NCBI GenBank assembly: GCA_000934385.1
Contig: KN880458.1
Coordinates: 1-64,000, forward strand
Source: Cylindrobasidium torrendii FP15055 ss-10
Taxonomy: Eukaryota > Basidiomycota > Agaricomycetes > Agaricales > Physalacriaceae
Length of the DNA stretch: 64,000 nt
Direction: 5' to 3'
Part shown: one piece after another, positions 11,856 to 23,069 of the stretch
Position numbering within the stretch: the stretch's first letter is position 1
How the letters are laid out: every line of letters starts with the position of its first letter
Position numbers and translations under genes: made by a program
Notes under the pieces: generated by a model
Told to the model about the DNA's origin: nothing
The model's database searches: none
Seen by the model: only the letters and a program-made list of their open reading frames with translations

Positions 11856-14800
11856 ATGGTCGGAAAACGTCCGCTTTCACTCTCGCCTCTCTCCTCCGAA
11901 GGGGAGGGACCCTCGAAGCGCCAGAAAAATGGCGAGACAGAGGTATCTAGCGACGCGTCCGCGCGTATATTTCGCTTGCTGAGGCCACTTTTGCCAGTTT
12001 GCTGCACTGTTGCGCGATAACTCGAAGGAGAAAGCGGATCACAAGGCGTGGCTGACGGAACTACGCGACATGGTGCTGGGGATGTCGGACGCTGATCGCG
12101 CTGAAGCGAAGCGCCTTGCGGGCGGTGATTTGTGGGCGCAATTTGTCCATCTCAATGTCACCATGCGCCAAGACGGGACTCCGCGCGCGCTGAAGGGCCA
12201 ATGCATACGGGGAACAGTGATTAGGGAGTGGGATATGGTGCCAGTTGCGCGCCCGGTCACGGTGTGTGTTGGTGTGGCCCACTTCTCAGCCAATCTCAAA
12301 TTTCTACAGTGTAAAACCTGTGCTTTTCTGAAGAGAACCTGCGAGTACACGAACTCGAGCAACCCCAATGCACGCTGCCGTGAATGTCTGTTCAAACAAT
12401 CTGAATGCGTTGTTTATAACGCTGCACCGAAGAAGGTGGCACCCCTTCCGGAAACCGTGGGTTGGTCCAGTGTATTCACCGCGCAATAGCTTGACTCTAT
12501 CTAGATAGCGACCATCATCCAAGACGACCCTGGTACACACACCGAAGCGTGGCTCAAGGAGCTGCGCCATCGCATACTTCAGCTCGATTCAGACGAACAG
12601 GCCGCCGTCAAGTCGGGACTCCCGCGCCAACTTTGGGCGGAGCTCGTTCATCTCGCCCTTCCGCCCAACAAGGATGGCAAGCGCCGCAACATCACCCCCA
12701 TTATCAACAAAATAGCTACATGGGACATCGTTCCCCAGCTGATGCCAATTCCCGTCGGTCCTTCATCACCAGGCTCATGAGCGTGAGCTGATATGAGGAA
12801 TAGTGTCAGAGCTGCTACACGAAGAGTGTCGAGTGCGAGTCGATGTGCGCAGCGGAACCTTCAAAACAGTGCCGACGCTGTGCCTTCACCACGACTGCCA
12901 GCGCGAACGACTGTTGCCCTGTAGATACCGGCGATACCCCGGCACCCACCCAGGCGCAGGAGCATGCGGATCATGCTCTCTATGTAGAAGTAAGTTGGAT
13001 TGACGCGGTCTTTAATCGCCTTTCTGACATCGCCATAGTTGGTCGCAGTGCACAACGACAAGGAGGTCAGTGCGCTTCGGCATACAAGTCAAGTTTTGTG
13101 GGCTAACCTTGGTTCTGTAGAAAAAAGACGGGGACAAGATAAAGTGGCTGCAGGAACTCCGGGATCACGTCTTGCAAATGACCCCGTCCAAACAGCTCGA
13201 AGTGCGAGGTCGGCTCGGGGACAAGCGTTGGGCGCAGATAGTCGGGCTCTCTATCCCTAACCATATACTCAAGAAGATTGCGAGGGATGTTGACAAAATG
13301 GCGGGATGGTCTGTAGACCCCGTGAAGGCGGGCGTACCGGTGAGCTCTTTTATCCGCGACCCTTGCAGGAAGACTAACTTTTTCGTCCAGTGTGAATGTT
13401 GCAAAGCTGCGAAAACCACTTGCGAGTATACATCTCAGAAAAACATATCTGGCCCGTGCCGCGAGTGCGATGTCGCGGGGACAGAATGCGTTAGGCGCCC
13501 GCCTTCTGCGTCTGATATTCTGACCGACGATGACTTATTGAAGGAGGTACGTTTTTCGACTGGGCCATCCTTCCAATACGATTCTCATTTAGCATAGGCC
13601 TATGCGATACACTCGCGTCTCCCGAAGCAGGGACTTGACAGGACGAACGAGGTGCAAGCTCTCCGGCAAGTTGCCGCTCAAATTTCGTCTACCAAACAAG
13701 GGGAACTGAAAGCTTCTATCGGCGACGAAGTTTGGGCTGAGATGGTCTGGAGCGCCAAGCCTGTCAAGGGGAAATCCCTCGAGGGGACTGCTGTGAACAA
13801 GATATCCGTCGTGGACTGGGCACTTTCGCCTCTCCCCGCTACGCCTCCAGTGTGTTACATGGTATTTTACATTGATACATGCTGACTGGTCCGCCTAGTG
13901 TCGGCGTTGTCTCGCAGAAAAGCTTGACTGTGTTCACACTAACGGGAAGAAATCGAATTGCCGCGAGTGTGCAGTGCTTGGGGAAACATGTGACTGGGAA
14001 ATAGACACAGAGGTTCATACTTCCCAGTCATCCGTCTTCGAAGAACTCGCGCGGCCTCCTTCCAAGAACCATCTGCCCAAGGAGGCCAATAGCAACGGTT
14101 CTGGAAAAGAGCACCATGATGTACGTTTTTCAAACAATTAAGTTGAAGTGGTCTTGACCCCCAAACAGTTCTTTGAATTAGTCGAGAACGAAGGCTCAGA
14201 TCACCAAGAGTGGATCACAGAACTTCGCGATCTAGCAGCCGGGATGGATTCGGAGCAGCAGGCAGCAGCAAGACAAAAGGCGGGTGATAGCATTTGGGCG
14301 CAAATGGTAGCTGTGTCGGTGAATGACAAGCGACCCTTGCAAGACGGCAAAATCGGTGGCTCGAAGATCACAGAATGGGACTTGGTACCTGTTGTGAATG
14401 AATCATCGGTATGTCGACGAGTGCCCTTGTTACGGCTTGCCTGATAGTTTTTTCTAGTGTGACTACTGTGTTAACATGTCGATTGCTTGTGAACGCCAGC
14501 GTGATGGCCCTGCTGGTACGTGCCGCGCATGTAGCCTCAAGCGCAGGGGATGTACGCGTACCAGCGGGGCTACAGAACTCTCAAGATCACCAACCACTTC
14601 TCGCAAGCCAGCAAAAAAGGTTCAACCTGTAGCTCGTCCTGTCGAAGAGGTTATTGCGGGACCATCGACCCGGCGCGCTGCTACCATTGTGTCCGAAAAC
14701 ATGGACTGGACGTTCGCCGAACCTCCATCGCCGCCACCGAGAGCAACGGTCCCCCCTCCTCGTGTGGTCACTCGCCCTCGTGAGGTATCTCCACCTAGGA

Positions 14801-15144
14801 CAAACACCAATGTTAGCGTCAGTGCACCTCTTGTCCAAGAAACGCCGTCTATCAGCTCGATTTCTGCTATTCCGACGACGCAAGTGCTTACGGCGATTTC
14901 TAAGAGCGAACTGAGATTGTTGGATCGGTTGGAGAAAGAGTTGGACCGGAAGGATTTGGAGCTGGAGAGGAGGGAGCAGGAGCTTCATGCGATGCGTGTT
15001 GAAAGGGTTGAGAGGGAGAAGCAGATGAGAACGGAAAGGGAGACACTGCTCAAAGAGGTCGAGAGAGTAAGGACAGAAAGGGACGAAGAGCGCGCGGGAC
15101 TGATGAGGGAGGTCGAAAGACTGAAAGGGCTCGGCCCTAGATGA
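11856..15144 (+). CDS. Five-module tandem helical/Zn2Cys6-like protein with coiled-coil tail
   Basis: 901 aa from 12 exons: 11856-11942, 12028-12261, 12310-12456, 12505-12753, 12804-12989, 13039-13065, 13121-13339, 13391-13546, 13598-13849, 13899-14120, 14169-14408, 14458-15144. The start has a CCACC context. A helical unit (W-L-x-E-L-R ... G-D-x-x-W-A-x-x-V ... W-D-x-V-P) alternates with a Cys cluster five times. Helical units: residues 30-107, 157-239, 311-383, 436-519, 594-673. Clusters begin at 108, 240, 384, 520, 674. Four clusters have C-x2-C-x6-C-x9-11-C-x2-C-x6-C, the Zn(II)2Cys6 spacing; cluster 2 has ten residues in the last gap. The tail is Pro/Arg-rich, then a charged coiled coil (about 820-901). 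All eleven introns are phase 0. I recognise no named family; DNA or RNA binding is a guess. Confidence 0.8.
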
Positions 15145-15402
15145 TGTTTCCTGAAGTGTCGTGTTTTGCTGGTCGTTTGCTTTGTTGCTCCAGGGGGCAG
15201 AGCGCTGTGTACTTTCCCTGTTGCGTTGTTTATTTTGTGTGATTGAGTGCTACTGTACTTTTCTACATTTGTAAGTAGCTGTGGGTGTTTGGATTTATTT
15301 AACTCTAAGTGTTGTTGATACGCACGTATTGGAACTGCTTCCGTGTCCCGAGTTGATCGACACTTGCACACGTGATCGTGCTATCCTTTGCAACAAACCG
15401 CG

Positions 15403-16542
15403 ATGTCCCAAATACACGCGTATCCCCAATTTTACGCCTGCTATCTGCTCAAATCGATTCAAACGCCAAACTCCACTGCGACGTACATCGGAAGCACTCC
15501 AAATCCCCTTCGGCGCATTCGCCAACACAATGGAGAGATTTCTGCAGGCGCGTGGAAGACATCCAAACGACGACCTTGGGTGATGCAGCTTCTTGTCCAT
15601 GGCTTTCCATCAAAGCAGGCGGCTCTCCAATTCGAATGGGCATGGCAGCACCCACATATCTCGCGCCATCTGAAATCCAAAGCATCCAAGGGAAGGACAC
15701 TGACCCAGCACATCAAGAACTTGCACATCATGGTCGGCTCGCATCCGTTCGATGTGCAGCCTTTGCGTGTGACCATTTTCACAGATGTTGCTCAGAGACT
15801 GTGGAACAAACTCCCACCAAGCAATACGACTACCACGCTGAACCCTGGGGGGCCTGCTGCAGTGGATATCACGTCCAAGACACCTCATTTGACCCCCAGT
15901 TCGGATTCATGTTCTGTCTGCAGTACTGCGCTGCCACCAGATCCACTTTCGACAGCCGTATGCCCAAACTGTCGTCTGCCCTCCCATTTGCCGTGTCTGG
16001 CGAGTCGCTTTCTGCGTGAGGAGGACAATGGGTCGCGGCGGATGTTGCCGCGAGGAGGCACTTGCGCTGGATGCGGTAGCTACACGCTCTGGGGAGACCT
16101 CGTCCGTGCAATGTTCAACCGTGTGGGGTCAACCAAGGCTATTGACGACGACGACCGCGAAGGCGGAATTTCGACGGAAGAGGAAGATATCCTCGAGGTA
16201 GAACCGGTTCCCACCAAACGCAAAGCCAAGACAACGCAGCGACAACCCGCGTCCCCTCCGAAGCGCGGCCGACCTATCAAAACTGCCTTGGCACGGCCTC
16301 AACCTCGCGCAACGAGAAAGGGCAAGGCGACGGTCCCGGCAGATTCAAGTTCAGAGGGCGAAGCATTCGATTTCCGCAACATTGATTCGAATCCAGATTT
16401 AACGGACAGCGATGTTGAAATGGCGCCCGTTCCAAAAAAGAAACGCGGCCGCCCGCCCAAATCAAAAGTTCTCGTGAATGCGCAGGCCAATGCCGATGAC
16501 CTTGCGGATCGTATGACAAGTCTCACTGTATCTTCAGACTGA
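15403..16542 (+). CDS. SLX1: Structure-specific endonuclease subunit SLX1
   Basis: 379 aa, intronless. Residues 8-90 form a GIY-YIG nuclease: FYACYLLKS, TYIGSTPNPLRRIRQHNG, and the metal-binding Glu in ALQFEWAWQHP. A C-terminal zinc domain (CSVC, CPNCRLPSHLPC, CAGCG) is the SLX1 RING/PHD-like finger that contacts SLX4. SLX1-SLX4 cuts branched DNA in recombination and replication repair. Beyond the usual end of the family there is an acidic/basic tail with two AT-hook-like cores, KRGRPIK (residue 287) and KRGRPPK (residue 347). The ATG at 15403 is used; the frame is open slightly further upstream but without an ATG. Confidence 0.93.
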   Translation: MSQIHAYPQFYACYLLKSIQTPNSTATYIGSTPNPLRRIRQHNGEISAGAWKTSKRRPWVMQLLVHGFPSKQAALQFEWAWQHPHISRHLKSKASKGRTLTQHIKNLHIMVGSHPFDVQPLRVTIFTDVAQRLWNKLPPSNTTTTLNPGGPAAVDITSKTPHLTPSSDSCSVCSTALPPDPLSTAVCPNCRLPSHLPCLASRFLREEDNGSRRMLPRGGTCAGCGSYTLWGDLVRAMFNRVGSTKAIDDDDREGGISTEEEDILEVEPVPTKRKAKTTQRQPASPPKRGRPIKTALARPQPRATRKGKATVPADSSSEGEAFDFRNIDSNPDLTDSDVEMAPVPKKKRGRPPKSKVLVNAQANADDLADRMTSLTVSSD

Positions 16543-16574
16543 TGTAGAGATATATTGATTGTAACATTGGTTTA

Positions 16575-17791
16575 CTATCCCCATGTTGTCTGTATTGTGT
16601 CGTACTGAGCCTGCGTCAATGGCTTCACGACGCCATGCTTGACTAGCTTCGGGAAATTGCTTGTGGACGCACTCGTCCATGCTGCTGTGTCGACATCATC
16701 AGACACAAATGGCACATATCCCTACAAGTGATAAGTACCCGTCCGAAAATCCAAATGACTTCGAAAGCACTTACCTGCGCAGTAGTATACTGATCCAAGA
16801 ACAGATAGGCCCTATCCTCCACTTGGTTGTCCCAAAACACGAGTGGGCCCTCGGATACCACGTCGTCGATGTACTCTGTCGATCCCACACGCGTCCAAGT
16901 ACCAAACAGCCCGTTGTCCGACCGCTCCTCCCACACCTCCAAATTGTTCTCGTTCTTGATGAATCGTGCATACGAGTTTCCGACCGTATCGTACGGAAGG
17001 AACGTCAAGTCAATGATGGGTATATCCAGACTCAGATAAATCTGCGCATCTGTGAAGGTCGAAAAATCCGTCGTGTGTGCGTACCACAGCTGGTCGAGGG
17101 AGGCCGTTCCCGTATGCTATGGACTTCATAAACCCCTGCAAAAAGACTACCAAGGAGCACAACAGCGCACCTGGGTATCGCTCTCTGCGTACGTTCTGGA
17201 GGACCAGACAACGAGGAAGGCGTTGGCGTCGTGATCCCAAACCGCTTCGGGCGCCCACACCATCCCCGCTGTCTCTGGCATAACCTCCACCAGGCGCTCA
17301 CCGGTCCAATTGACCAGGTCTGTGCTCTCCCAGACAATGATGCTGCGACTCCCCGTGCGCGTCGCGGCGTCCCAGTTTGTCGAATCAATGTCGAGGTCCG
17401 TGCCGAGGATAAAGTGCTTGGAGTCGTCGGGCAAAGATGCAAGGTGTGGATCGCGGATGGCGCCTGTGCCGACGGTGGGCACCAGGATAGCGTTGTCCCC
17501 GTTGAGTGCGTTCCAAGCGAGGGGATCGTTTCCATTGCTCAAGTGTGCGAAGATGGACGGCTCGCGGTCATCTTGGAGGAGTCAGGATGCATAAGGGATG
17601 AGATTGCTTTGAACGTCACGCACAGAAATGCACGAAGAGGTATCCCACATAACTCTGGACAGAACGAAACTGAACATGACATCGCACCGGGAAACATACA
17701 CACGTACAGAATCCGCGCGAGGAAGTGCGGGCAGGACACTCGCTGCACTAGCCAAAAAGAAGGAAGTCGTCAAGAGTATCGACGATAACAT
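16575..17791 (-). CDS. Secreted GH43-like glycosidase
   Basis: 334 aa. Exons 17791-17708, 17654-17624, 17571-17171, 17116-16775, 16721-16575. A signal peptide covers about residues 1-22. The five-bladed fold is marked by GAIRDPHLASL (base Asp near 79), GSRSIIVWESTDLVNW, AGMVWAPEAVWD and EGPLVFWDN (likely acid Glu). The arrangement resembles fungal GH43/62/32-type arabinanases and xylosidases and differs from the 573-aa GH43 at 9750: it has no C-terminal sandwich domain. The gene converges tail-to-tail with SLX1, 32 bp apart. Exon 2 is only 31 nt. Secretion and plant polysaccharide cleavage are inferred; the substrate is unknown. Confidence 0.82.
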
Positions 17792-18163
17792 CGTGGTGGA
17801 TGCAATGGCTCATTAAGCGGGAGCTTGGCCAGTCTTTATACTTGCCATTGGCCATGCTGTGCCTTGGTGCTCTTGCACTGGGAAGCCTGGCCGCACTGGC
17901 GGTCCGCTCGCAGGCCGACTTCTCTTGTGACCTTTGACAATTATCCGACCCGGTCTTCACGCTGCTACAGACCATGTGAGTTAATGGAAAGATACTCTTC
18001 TATGCGACGGCAATTGTCATATTATCATCACGTTGGTCAAAGTCAATGATTCGTAAAATGTCCAATTTGAGATAAACTACAGAGATAATCTAGTTAGTAC
18101 ATTGGCATGTCGGGTTCAGCCCTTTATTCATTAATTCTCCCCTTCACTACATTCCCCTGTTCT
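17792..18163. other. Intergenic, promoter of the GH43-like gene
   Basis: 372 bp between the start of the GH43-like gene and the end of the phospholipase D gene, both on the minus strand. No TATA box or other gene is clear. Confidence 0.5.
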
Positions 18164-21041
18164 TTAGACGTAGATGGGTAGCGTCGGGTTTAGTCCCTTC
18201 CATTCCGGACCCTCAGCGAAGTCTTTCTGGTCAATGAGGAAGTCCTGTGCACACCGTAAGCGTCAATGCAATTACAACAACGGAAATACTTACCACAGGG
18301 CACTCGACAAGCGCTCCACGAACCTCAGCCAAGCGCTCCTTCGCCCTCTCCAGTGTAACCTCCGGCACCAAGTGTCCCGTCTTGACACTGGGCACATACT
18401 TATCGTATGCAGACCAATCACGCACAAGGTCGGACGGTACAGGATGGAAAAGCTCCTGGAAGATTTGGCGATTCTTGCGCGCCGTACTCTTCCAAAGGCC
18501 CATGGTCTCTTCCGACACAGGGTCAACGATACGGTCGTCATCCGGCAGCTCGGGGTTAGGCGTTGGCGCGGGGCGCATGAAGTCATTGGGTGCCTTTGAG
18601 AGTTCGTATGGGTTCTGTGGCTCCATGAGCCCAAGATGCTCGCGGTAGAGCTGGCGGCGAAGAGTAGCAGCAAAACGCCCAGCCTGGTGAGGCCGCCCGT
18701 CGAGGCGGGATTCGATAAGGTCAGTGTCTTCTACGATGAGTGCAATTTCAGAATCGCCATCGCCTTTCTGAGAGCGGTCATTGATGTTAGCAGAGCCCAT
18801 CTGTAATATAATCAGACCACATCGATGAAGAGTTATGACCACTGACAATGACGATCCGGTCGTCCACAATCATCAACTTGCTGTGAATGTACAGCAGTTC
18901 GCTGACATAGGCATCTTTCTCCTCCTCAGCAGTTCCCGACCATTTCTCTGCACTCAAAGGCGTCGAATCATGAAGCATGTGCTGAACAACGCTGTCGCTG
19001 GTGTAGTCGTCGTCCGGTATCACATCGCTAGCCTTCTCCCACTTCTGGATAGTCGCCAAGGCCTCCTCTGCCGACGCAGGAAGTTTGACAGTAATCGTCT
19101 TTTGCTTCTCTTTGCCATCCTTCATCTCAGCGAGCCCGCCACTGCCCTCCAAGGGCAACGCAACAGTAACCTCCGTTTGGTTGCCTTCGCCAGGGCCTAT
19201 CCACACTCGAGAGAGCGCGACCTGTGCTTCGTGGAATTTGACACCAGATTCTTTCTCCATCTTGTCCATGTACGACTTGGGTGCGTGGATACGGTCATAT
19301 GCGCGCAAATGGTAGAAGCGAATGTAGTCCAAGCTACGTCCATGTTAAATTTTTTCCCGAGGAGACGGGAAAGTACGCACGGCTCAATACCTTCGCGACG
19401 CAGGCACTCATAAATGGAATCGCCACCGCGGTTAATGGTCCTATACTGCGCGGCCATGATATATTTGAGAGAACTCTCGTTCTTGATATTGCCAGAAAAC
19501 CCTGGAACCTCTGGGATGCAGATGATGACTTTGAACTTGGTACCCTCCTTGTGGGCCTTGACAATGCGGTCGACAAATGCCTTTCCAATGAGATTGACTA
19601 CTGCGCCGCCTTCCTTGGTAGCTGAGATGAAAAACTGGTTTTCAATGTAGATGAAGTGCTTGGCCTCGCCGATGAGTTGAATGTCTGGAGGATGGGGGAA
19701 ATCAGCAAAACCGCAGTGTTGAGATTAAAAACAACGCACAGGCATTCTGAATAGAGTGCTCAGTCAACACACCATGGCTCCAATCGCCCACACTGCGGCA
19801 AACTTGGACACGACAAGTAGCCCCAGGAGGTGGATTGGCATACTCAGGTGCAGGTGGCAGTGGCTCAGCGTCGCCCATCGCCTTGTGCCAATGGTTTTTG
19901 TAACGGCGGCCAACGTTATGCCATTGTTCACGAAGCGGATGCTGGGCTACAGATTCATTGGGAGCAGCCGTGATATTGTGCGGAAGAGAAAGCCAATCAA
20001 TCTCGCTGCGAGACGATGAGTATGACAAGTAGCTCAGGCGAATGTTAAATTTACTTGTCCTTGCGATATTTGCGTTTCTTGATCTCGTTCCAGCGCTCGA
20101 CGAAGTGCTGTACGATGTCGAGAACGACCGGGCCAGTGAGGGTCATATGAATATCGTGCCAGGGCATACGAGGACTCTCTTGAACACTAATGGCATTGCT
20201 AGTGAACTGGCGAACCGCCTGGAAGTCCATAACGCGTGCATTGTTGTAGTCTTGTCCCGGGAAGAGGGTGCGGGTCAATTTCTGGGGATGCATATCGGCA
20301 AGCGGGTGGTTGTGTGTATCCCAGCGACCGAAGCACAGGTCGAGACCGCCTATGCAGGCGTAGTGGTTATCGACGACAACGACCTTTTCGTGATGCGACC
20401 AATACTGAACGCTGTCCTTGGATCCAATGTGGTCAGGGTGGCGAAGACAAGTAATGTTCTCGTGGAGGTCATCGAGGGTATGCTTGGTATGCCACGAGCT
20501 CATTGTCATTGTCTGGGTGACTTCCTTGTAGACAATCACGTAGATCTTGACACCTTCCTCAGCCTTGCGCTTGAGGACGCGGTCCAGACGGTAATCTTCA
20601 TGTTCAGCAGGAGGTCGGCGGAGATACAGCTCGGGGGTAAGCCACCAGTCTAGGATGAAGATGACGTCTTTGGCGCGGTCTAACATCTCGGACAGCGCCC
20701 ACATGTAGTCATGGCCGTCGACGTGCCTGCGATGGTGCGTCAGTTGAGACACAGGCGGGGCTACATCGATACGCACCACTTGACAAAGTTACCTTCTCGC
20801 TCCTCGGCGAACGACTGGAAGCGATGGGTCTCTTTGATTGCGGCTAAAATTCTGTCTGCTTCCTGCTCCTCCGGCTCGTCGTGTCGTCGATTGGGATTGA
20901 AATTGCCTGCGAACATCCATAACGCGCCCACTTGAGACGTGTCTGGCAGCGCTCACCGATAGCCTCGTCACGGACGTGGTGGTAGATCTTGTTGACTTTC
21001 TTGAGCGGGTCGTGCTCCTTTAATTTCTTGAGAAAGGACAT
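18164..21041 (-). CDS. Phospholipase D
   Basis: 843 aa. Exons 21041-20957, 20906-20777, 20726-20055, 20005-19740, 19684-19381, 19333-18847, 18800-18294, 18244-18164. Two HKD catalytic motifs are present: HHEKVVVVD in the first half and HSKLMIVDD in the second, each followed by the expected G-S/G-G strand (IGGLDLCFGR, MGSANINDRS). The IYIENQFFI and YIMAAQYRTI segments are typical of eukaryotic PLD1/Spo14. It hydrolyses phosphatidylcholine to phosphatidic acid and choline at membranes. No PX or PH domain precedes the catalytic core, so it is a short form relative to yeast Spo14. The Met at 21041 starts a Lys-rich region common in fungal short PLDs. Confidence 0.92.
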
Positions 21042-21820
21042 ATTTGAGATGGGTACTATGGTCAAGGTGGTGGTGGTTCGAGATGAAGCTGCTGTGGTCG
21101 CTACGTAGATTTCGATCAGTCGAATCTCTGAGTGACGTACGGGGTTGGCTGCACTGCACCATTTTGCAGATACAGCTACTCATTGGTAGCAGAAGGCACA
21201 AATGGGAGCTTCCTATGGTCACAGTGCATCATGGCGCGTATTGCCGCCGTATGCTGTGCAATGGCAGTGTCAAGGAACGCCAGTCGGCAATTGGCTAAGT
21301 ATTCATCTTTCCTCTCTTCACGGAGAAATTCCCATCATGGCATACGCAGCATTCTGGCCTGGTTAAGATTGCTTCCTACAAGCAACTTGGCTAGGAAGAC
21401 CCTAATGAGAAGAATGATTCAGATGACAATTGCACAGCTGCCCGTCAGTACATTTCCGTCGAGCCATTATCCGCCACACGACTACTTGGACCACACGCTA
21501 GTATGCACAGATTTACCACATGTAAGTAAATATAAGCGAGGGAACGAAAATCATGAACAAAGGAATGAGGGTCGGAATTATTAGTCAGCAAAGTGATCAA
21601 GCTCAAGCGCCATGATCCCATCCCACAAGCATCTGCTCTGATCACCCTTTTGTAACTTTGTTCTTACCACCATGGTCCAACTGAATGTATTGGATTCCAG
21701 GTGTGCTTCGCACCGCCGGTTGCCGACAGAAGTCACTGACTTTGCCGCAGTCAGCGCCATGCTCGAGTGATTCACGTTGGTGAGGCTTGAGCATCGCATC
21801 CTTGACCAGAACCACGGCTC
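21042..21820. other. Intergenic between divergent PLD and orphan gene
   Basis: 779 bp. Short reading frames on both strands have no family features, and no repeat is seen. Confidence 0.5.
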
Positions 21821-22438
21821 ATGATCTCACGGCAAACAGTGCATGATTTGAGAGCGTCGGAACTTCCTGAACCACAGTGCATGCCAGACTATGCTTATGG
21901 GAGCTGTCCGCCAAAGGTCCTCGAAGCGGCGTTACTTGCGTCTTCGAATCCCTCATCTGACCTCGATGATTCACCCTACAAATATGCTGAGGTCTGGAGC
22001 AGCATCTTGAACAGTGAATTTTCCGGCGCATATCTGACCCAGGAAGACTGGCGAATTCCACACACATCGGCCGGCGAGGAGCAGCCTGCGACATTAGCAG
22101 TGATCCCACAAGGCGAAAACCATCCCGTCGCCGTGATACTTCTCTTTCCAGGCCACGGCGGCAACCAATGGATGAGGGATGCAGCTACTTACGAAGCCAA
22201 GCGAGTATTCGACCAGACTGCGCCGTATTGTGCATGCCCCAAGCTGGCTGTTATTGCTGCGATGGGTCTATCATGGAGTGCGGTCGTTGGATCACCTTCG
22301 ACGACGACGAGAGAAATGGACGGCATTTTCAGTCACCTAGGACCCCAACAGGACTGGGCCGAGAGTGTAGTCAGCTCGCGAGGCTGGGAGCTATTGCAAA
22401 AGACGTTTGCGGAGGTGTATGTGGAAAGTCGGTTTTGA
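21821..22438 (+). CDS. Hypothetical protein, no family recognised
   Basis: 205 aa from a single exon beginning at ATG 21821. The C-terminal half has an ordered look (VAVILLFPGHGGNQWMRD, LAVIAAMGLSWSAVVGSP, WAESVVSSRGWELLQKTF). The FPGHGG stretch recalls a fungal fold of unknown function but no catalytic motif can be defended. There is no signal peptide and no membrane segment. An uninterrupted 618-nt frame in this intron-dense genome could be a real intronless gene or a retained remnant. Function unknown. Confidence 0.5.
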   Translation: MISRQTVHDLRASELPEPQCMPDYAYGSCPPKVLEAALLASSNPSSDLDDSPYKYAEVWSSILNSEFSGAYLTQEDWRIPHTSAGEEQPATLAVIPQGENHPVAVILLFPGHGGNQWMRDAATYEAKRVFDQTAPYCACPKLAVIAAMGLSWSAVVGSPSTTTREMDGIFSHLGPQQDWAESVVSSRGWELLQKTFAEVYVESRF

Positions 22439-22947
22439 GAGCGTGAGGCAGCACTAATACGTTTTGTACACTACCTGGACAATGTTAGCCGAGTCGCCCT
22501 AACCAAGATGAGAAGTAGTGATACAACGGATTCAGAAAGACATCCGTATCCAGACATTCTGGCTTGTTCATCATCGTTCTTGGAAGGCTTGCGAGTGCGA
22601 AAAAGGAGGGTGGTAGAAAACGCGTTGCGCCAAAGTCTATGGCTACGATGCCGTATGACGGGAGAGGAGGAAGTTGTAGTGGTGCGAGCCCTGGATGCTC
22701 GATAGACGGACGGTACATGAACAGCTGAGCCTGGGACGCCAGTCACAGCGCGACGGAGCGACAAAGTCCTGTGTGTGGCCTCGCTCATTTCGACAGACCC
22801 TCCGAACTTGACTTGTCAGCGAGAGGAACACCGCGAAAAGTGCGTTGGGGGTCGTAGCGGACCCAACAGGGTGCGATGATTTCCTCGGCGGAGACAGGCC
22901 AGGCGGTTCGGCGGGGTGGTCAATAGTAGAGCAAGGATGCTGATGGT
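22439..22947. other. Intergenic, no gene supported
   Basis: A 105-codon minus-strand frame (22471-22788) is Arg/Ser-rich, lacks family features and is treated as chance. Confidence 0.4.
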
Positions 22948-23030
22948 TTATCTTATCTGTGCCTCCGCATGGGCACGGATCAGAAACGGATCAAATGCCT
23001 GCCTGTACAAGATAAGAGCCGCTTTATAAT
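22948..23030 (+). promoter_or_regulatory. GATA-site cluster and TATA box of the dipeptidase gene
   Basis: Two overlapping TTATCT motifs (22948-22953 and 22953-22958) and one AGATAAG (23010-23016) match the HGATAR core bound by fungal AreA/NIT2-type nitrogen regulators. A TATAAT lies at 23025-23030, 40 bp before the start codon. Confidence 0.45.
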
Positions 23031-23069
23031 GCCTTTCTCTCCCTTCCACCAAGGTATAGCGCGAGAAAT

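Noticed and set aside
22471..22788. A 105-codon minus-strand frame upstream of the dipeptidase
   Set aside because: Arg/Ser/Thr-rich composition without ordered segments; lies in the likely promoter.
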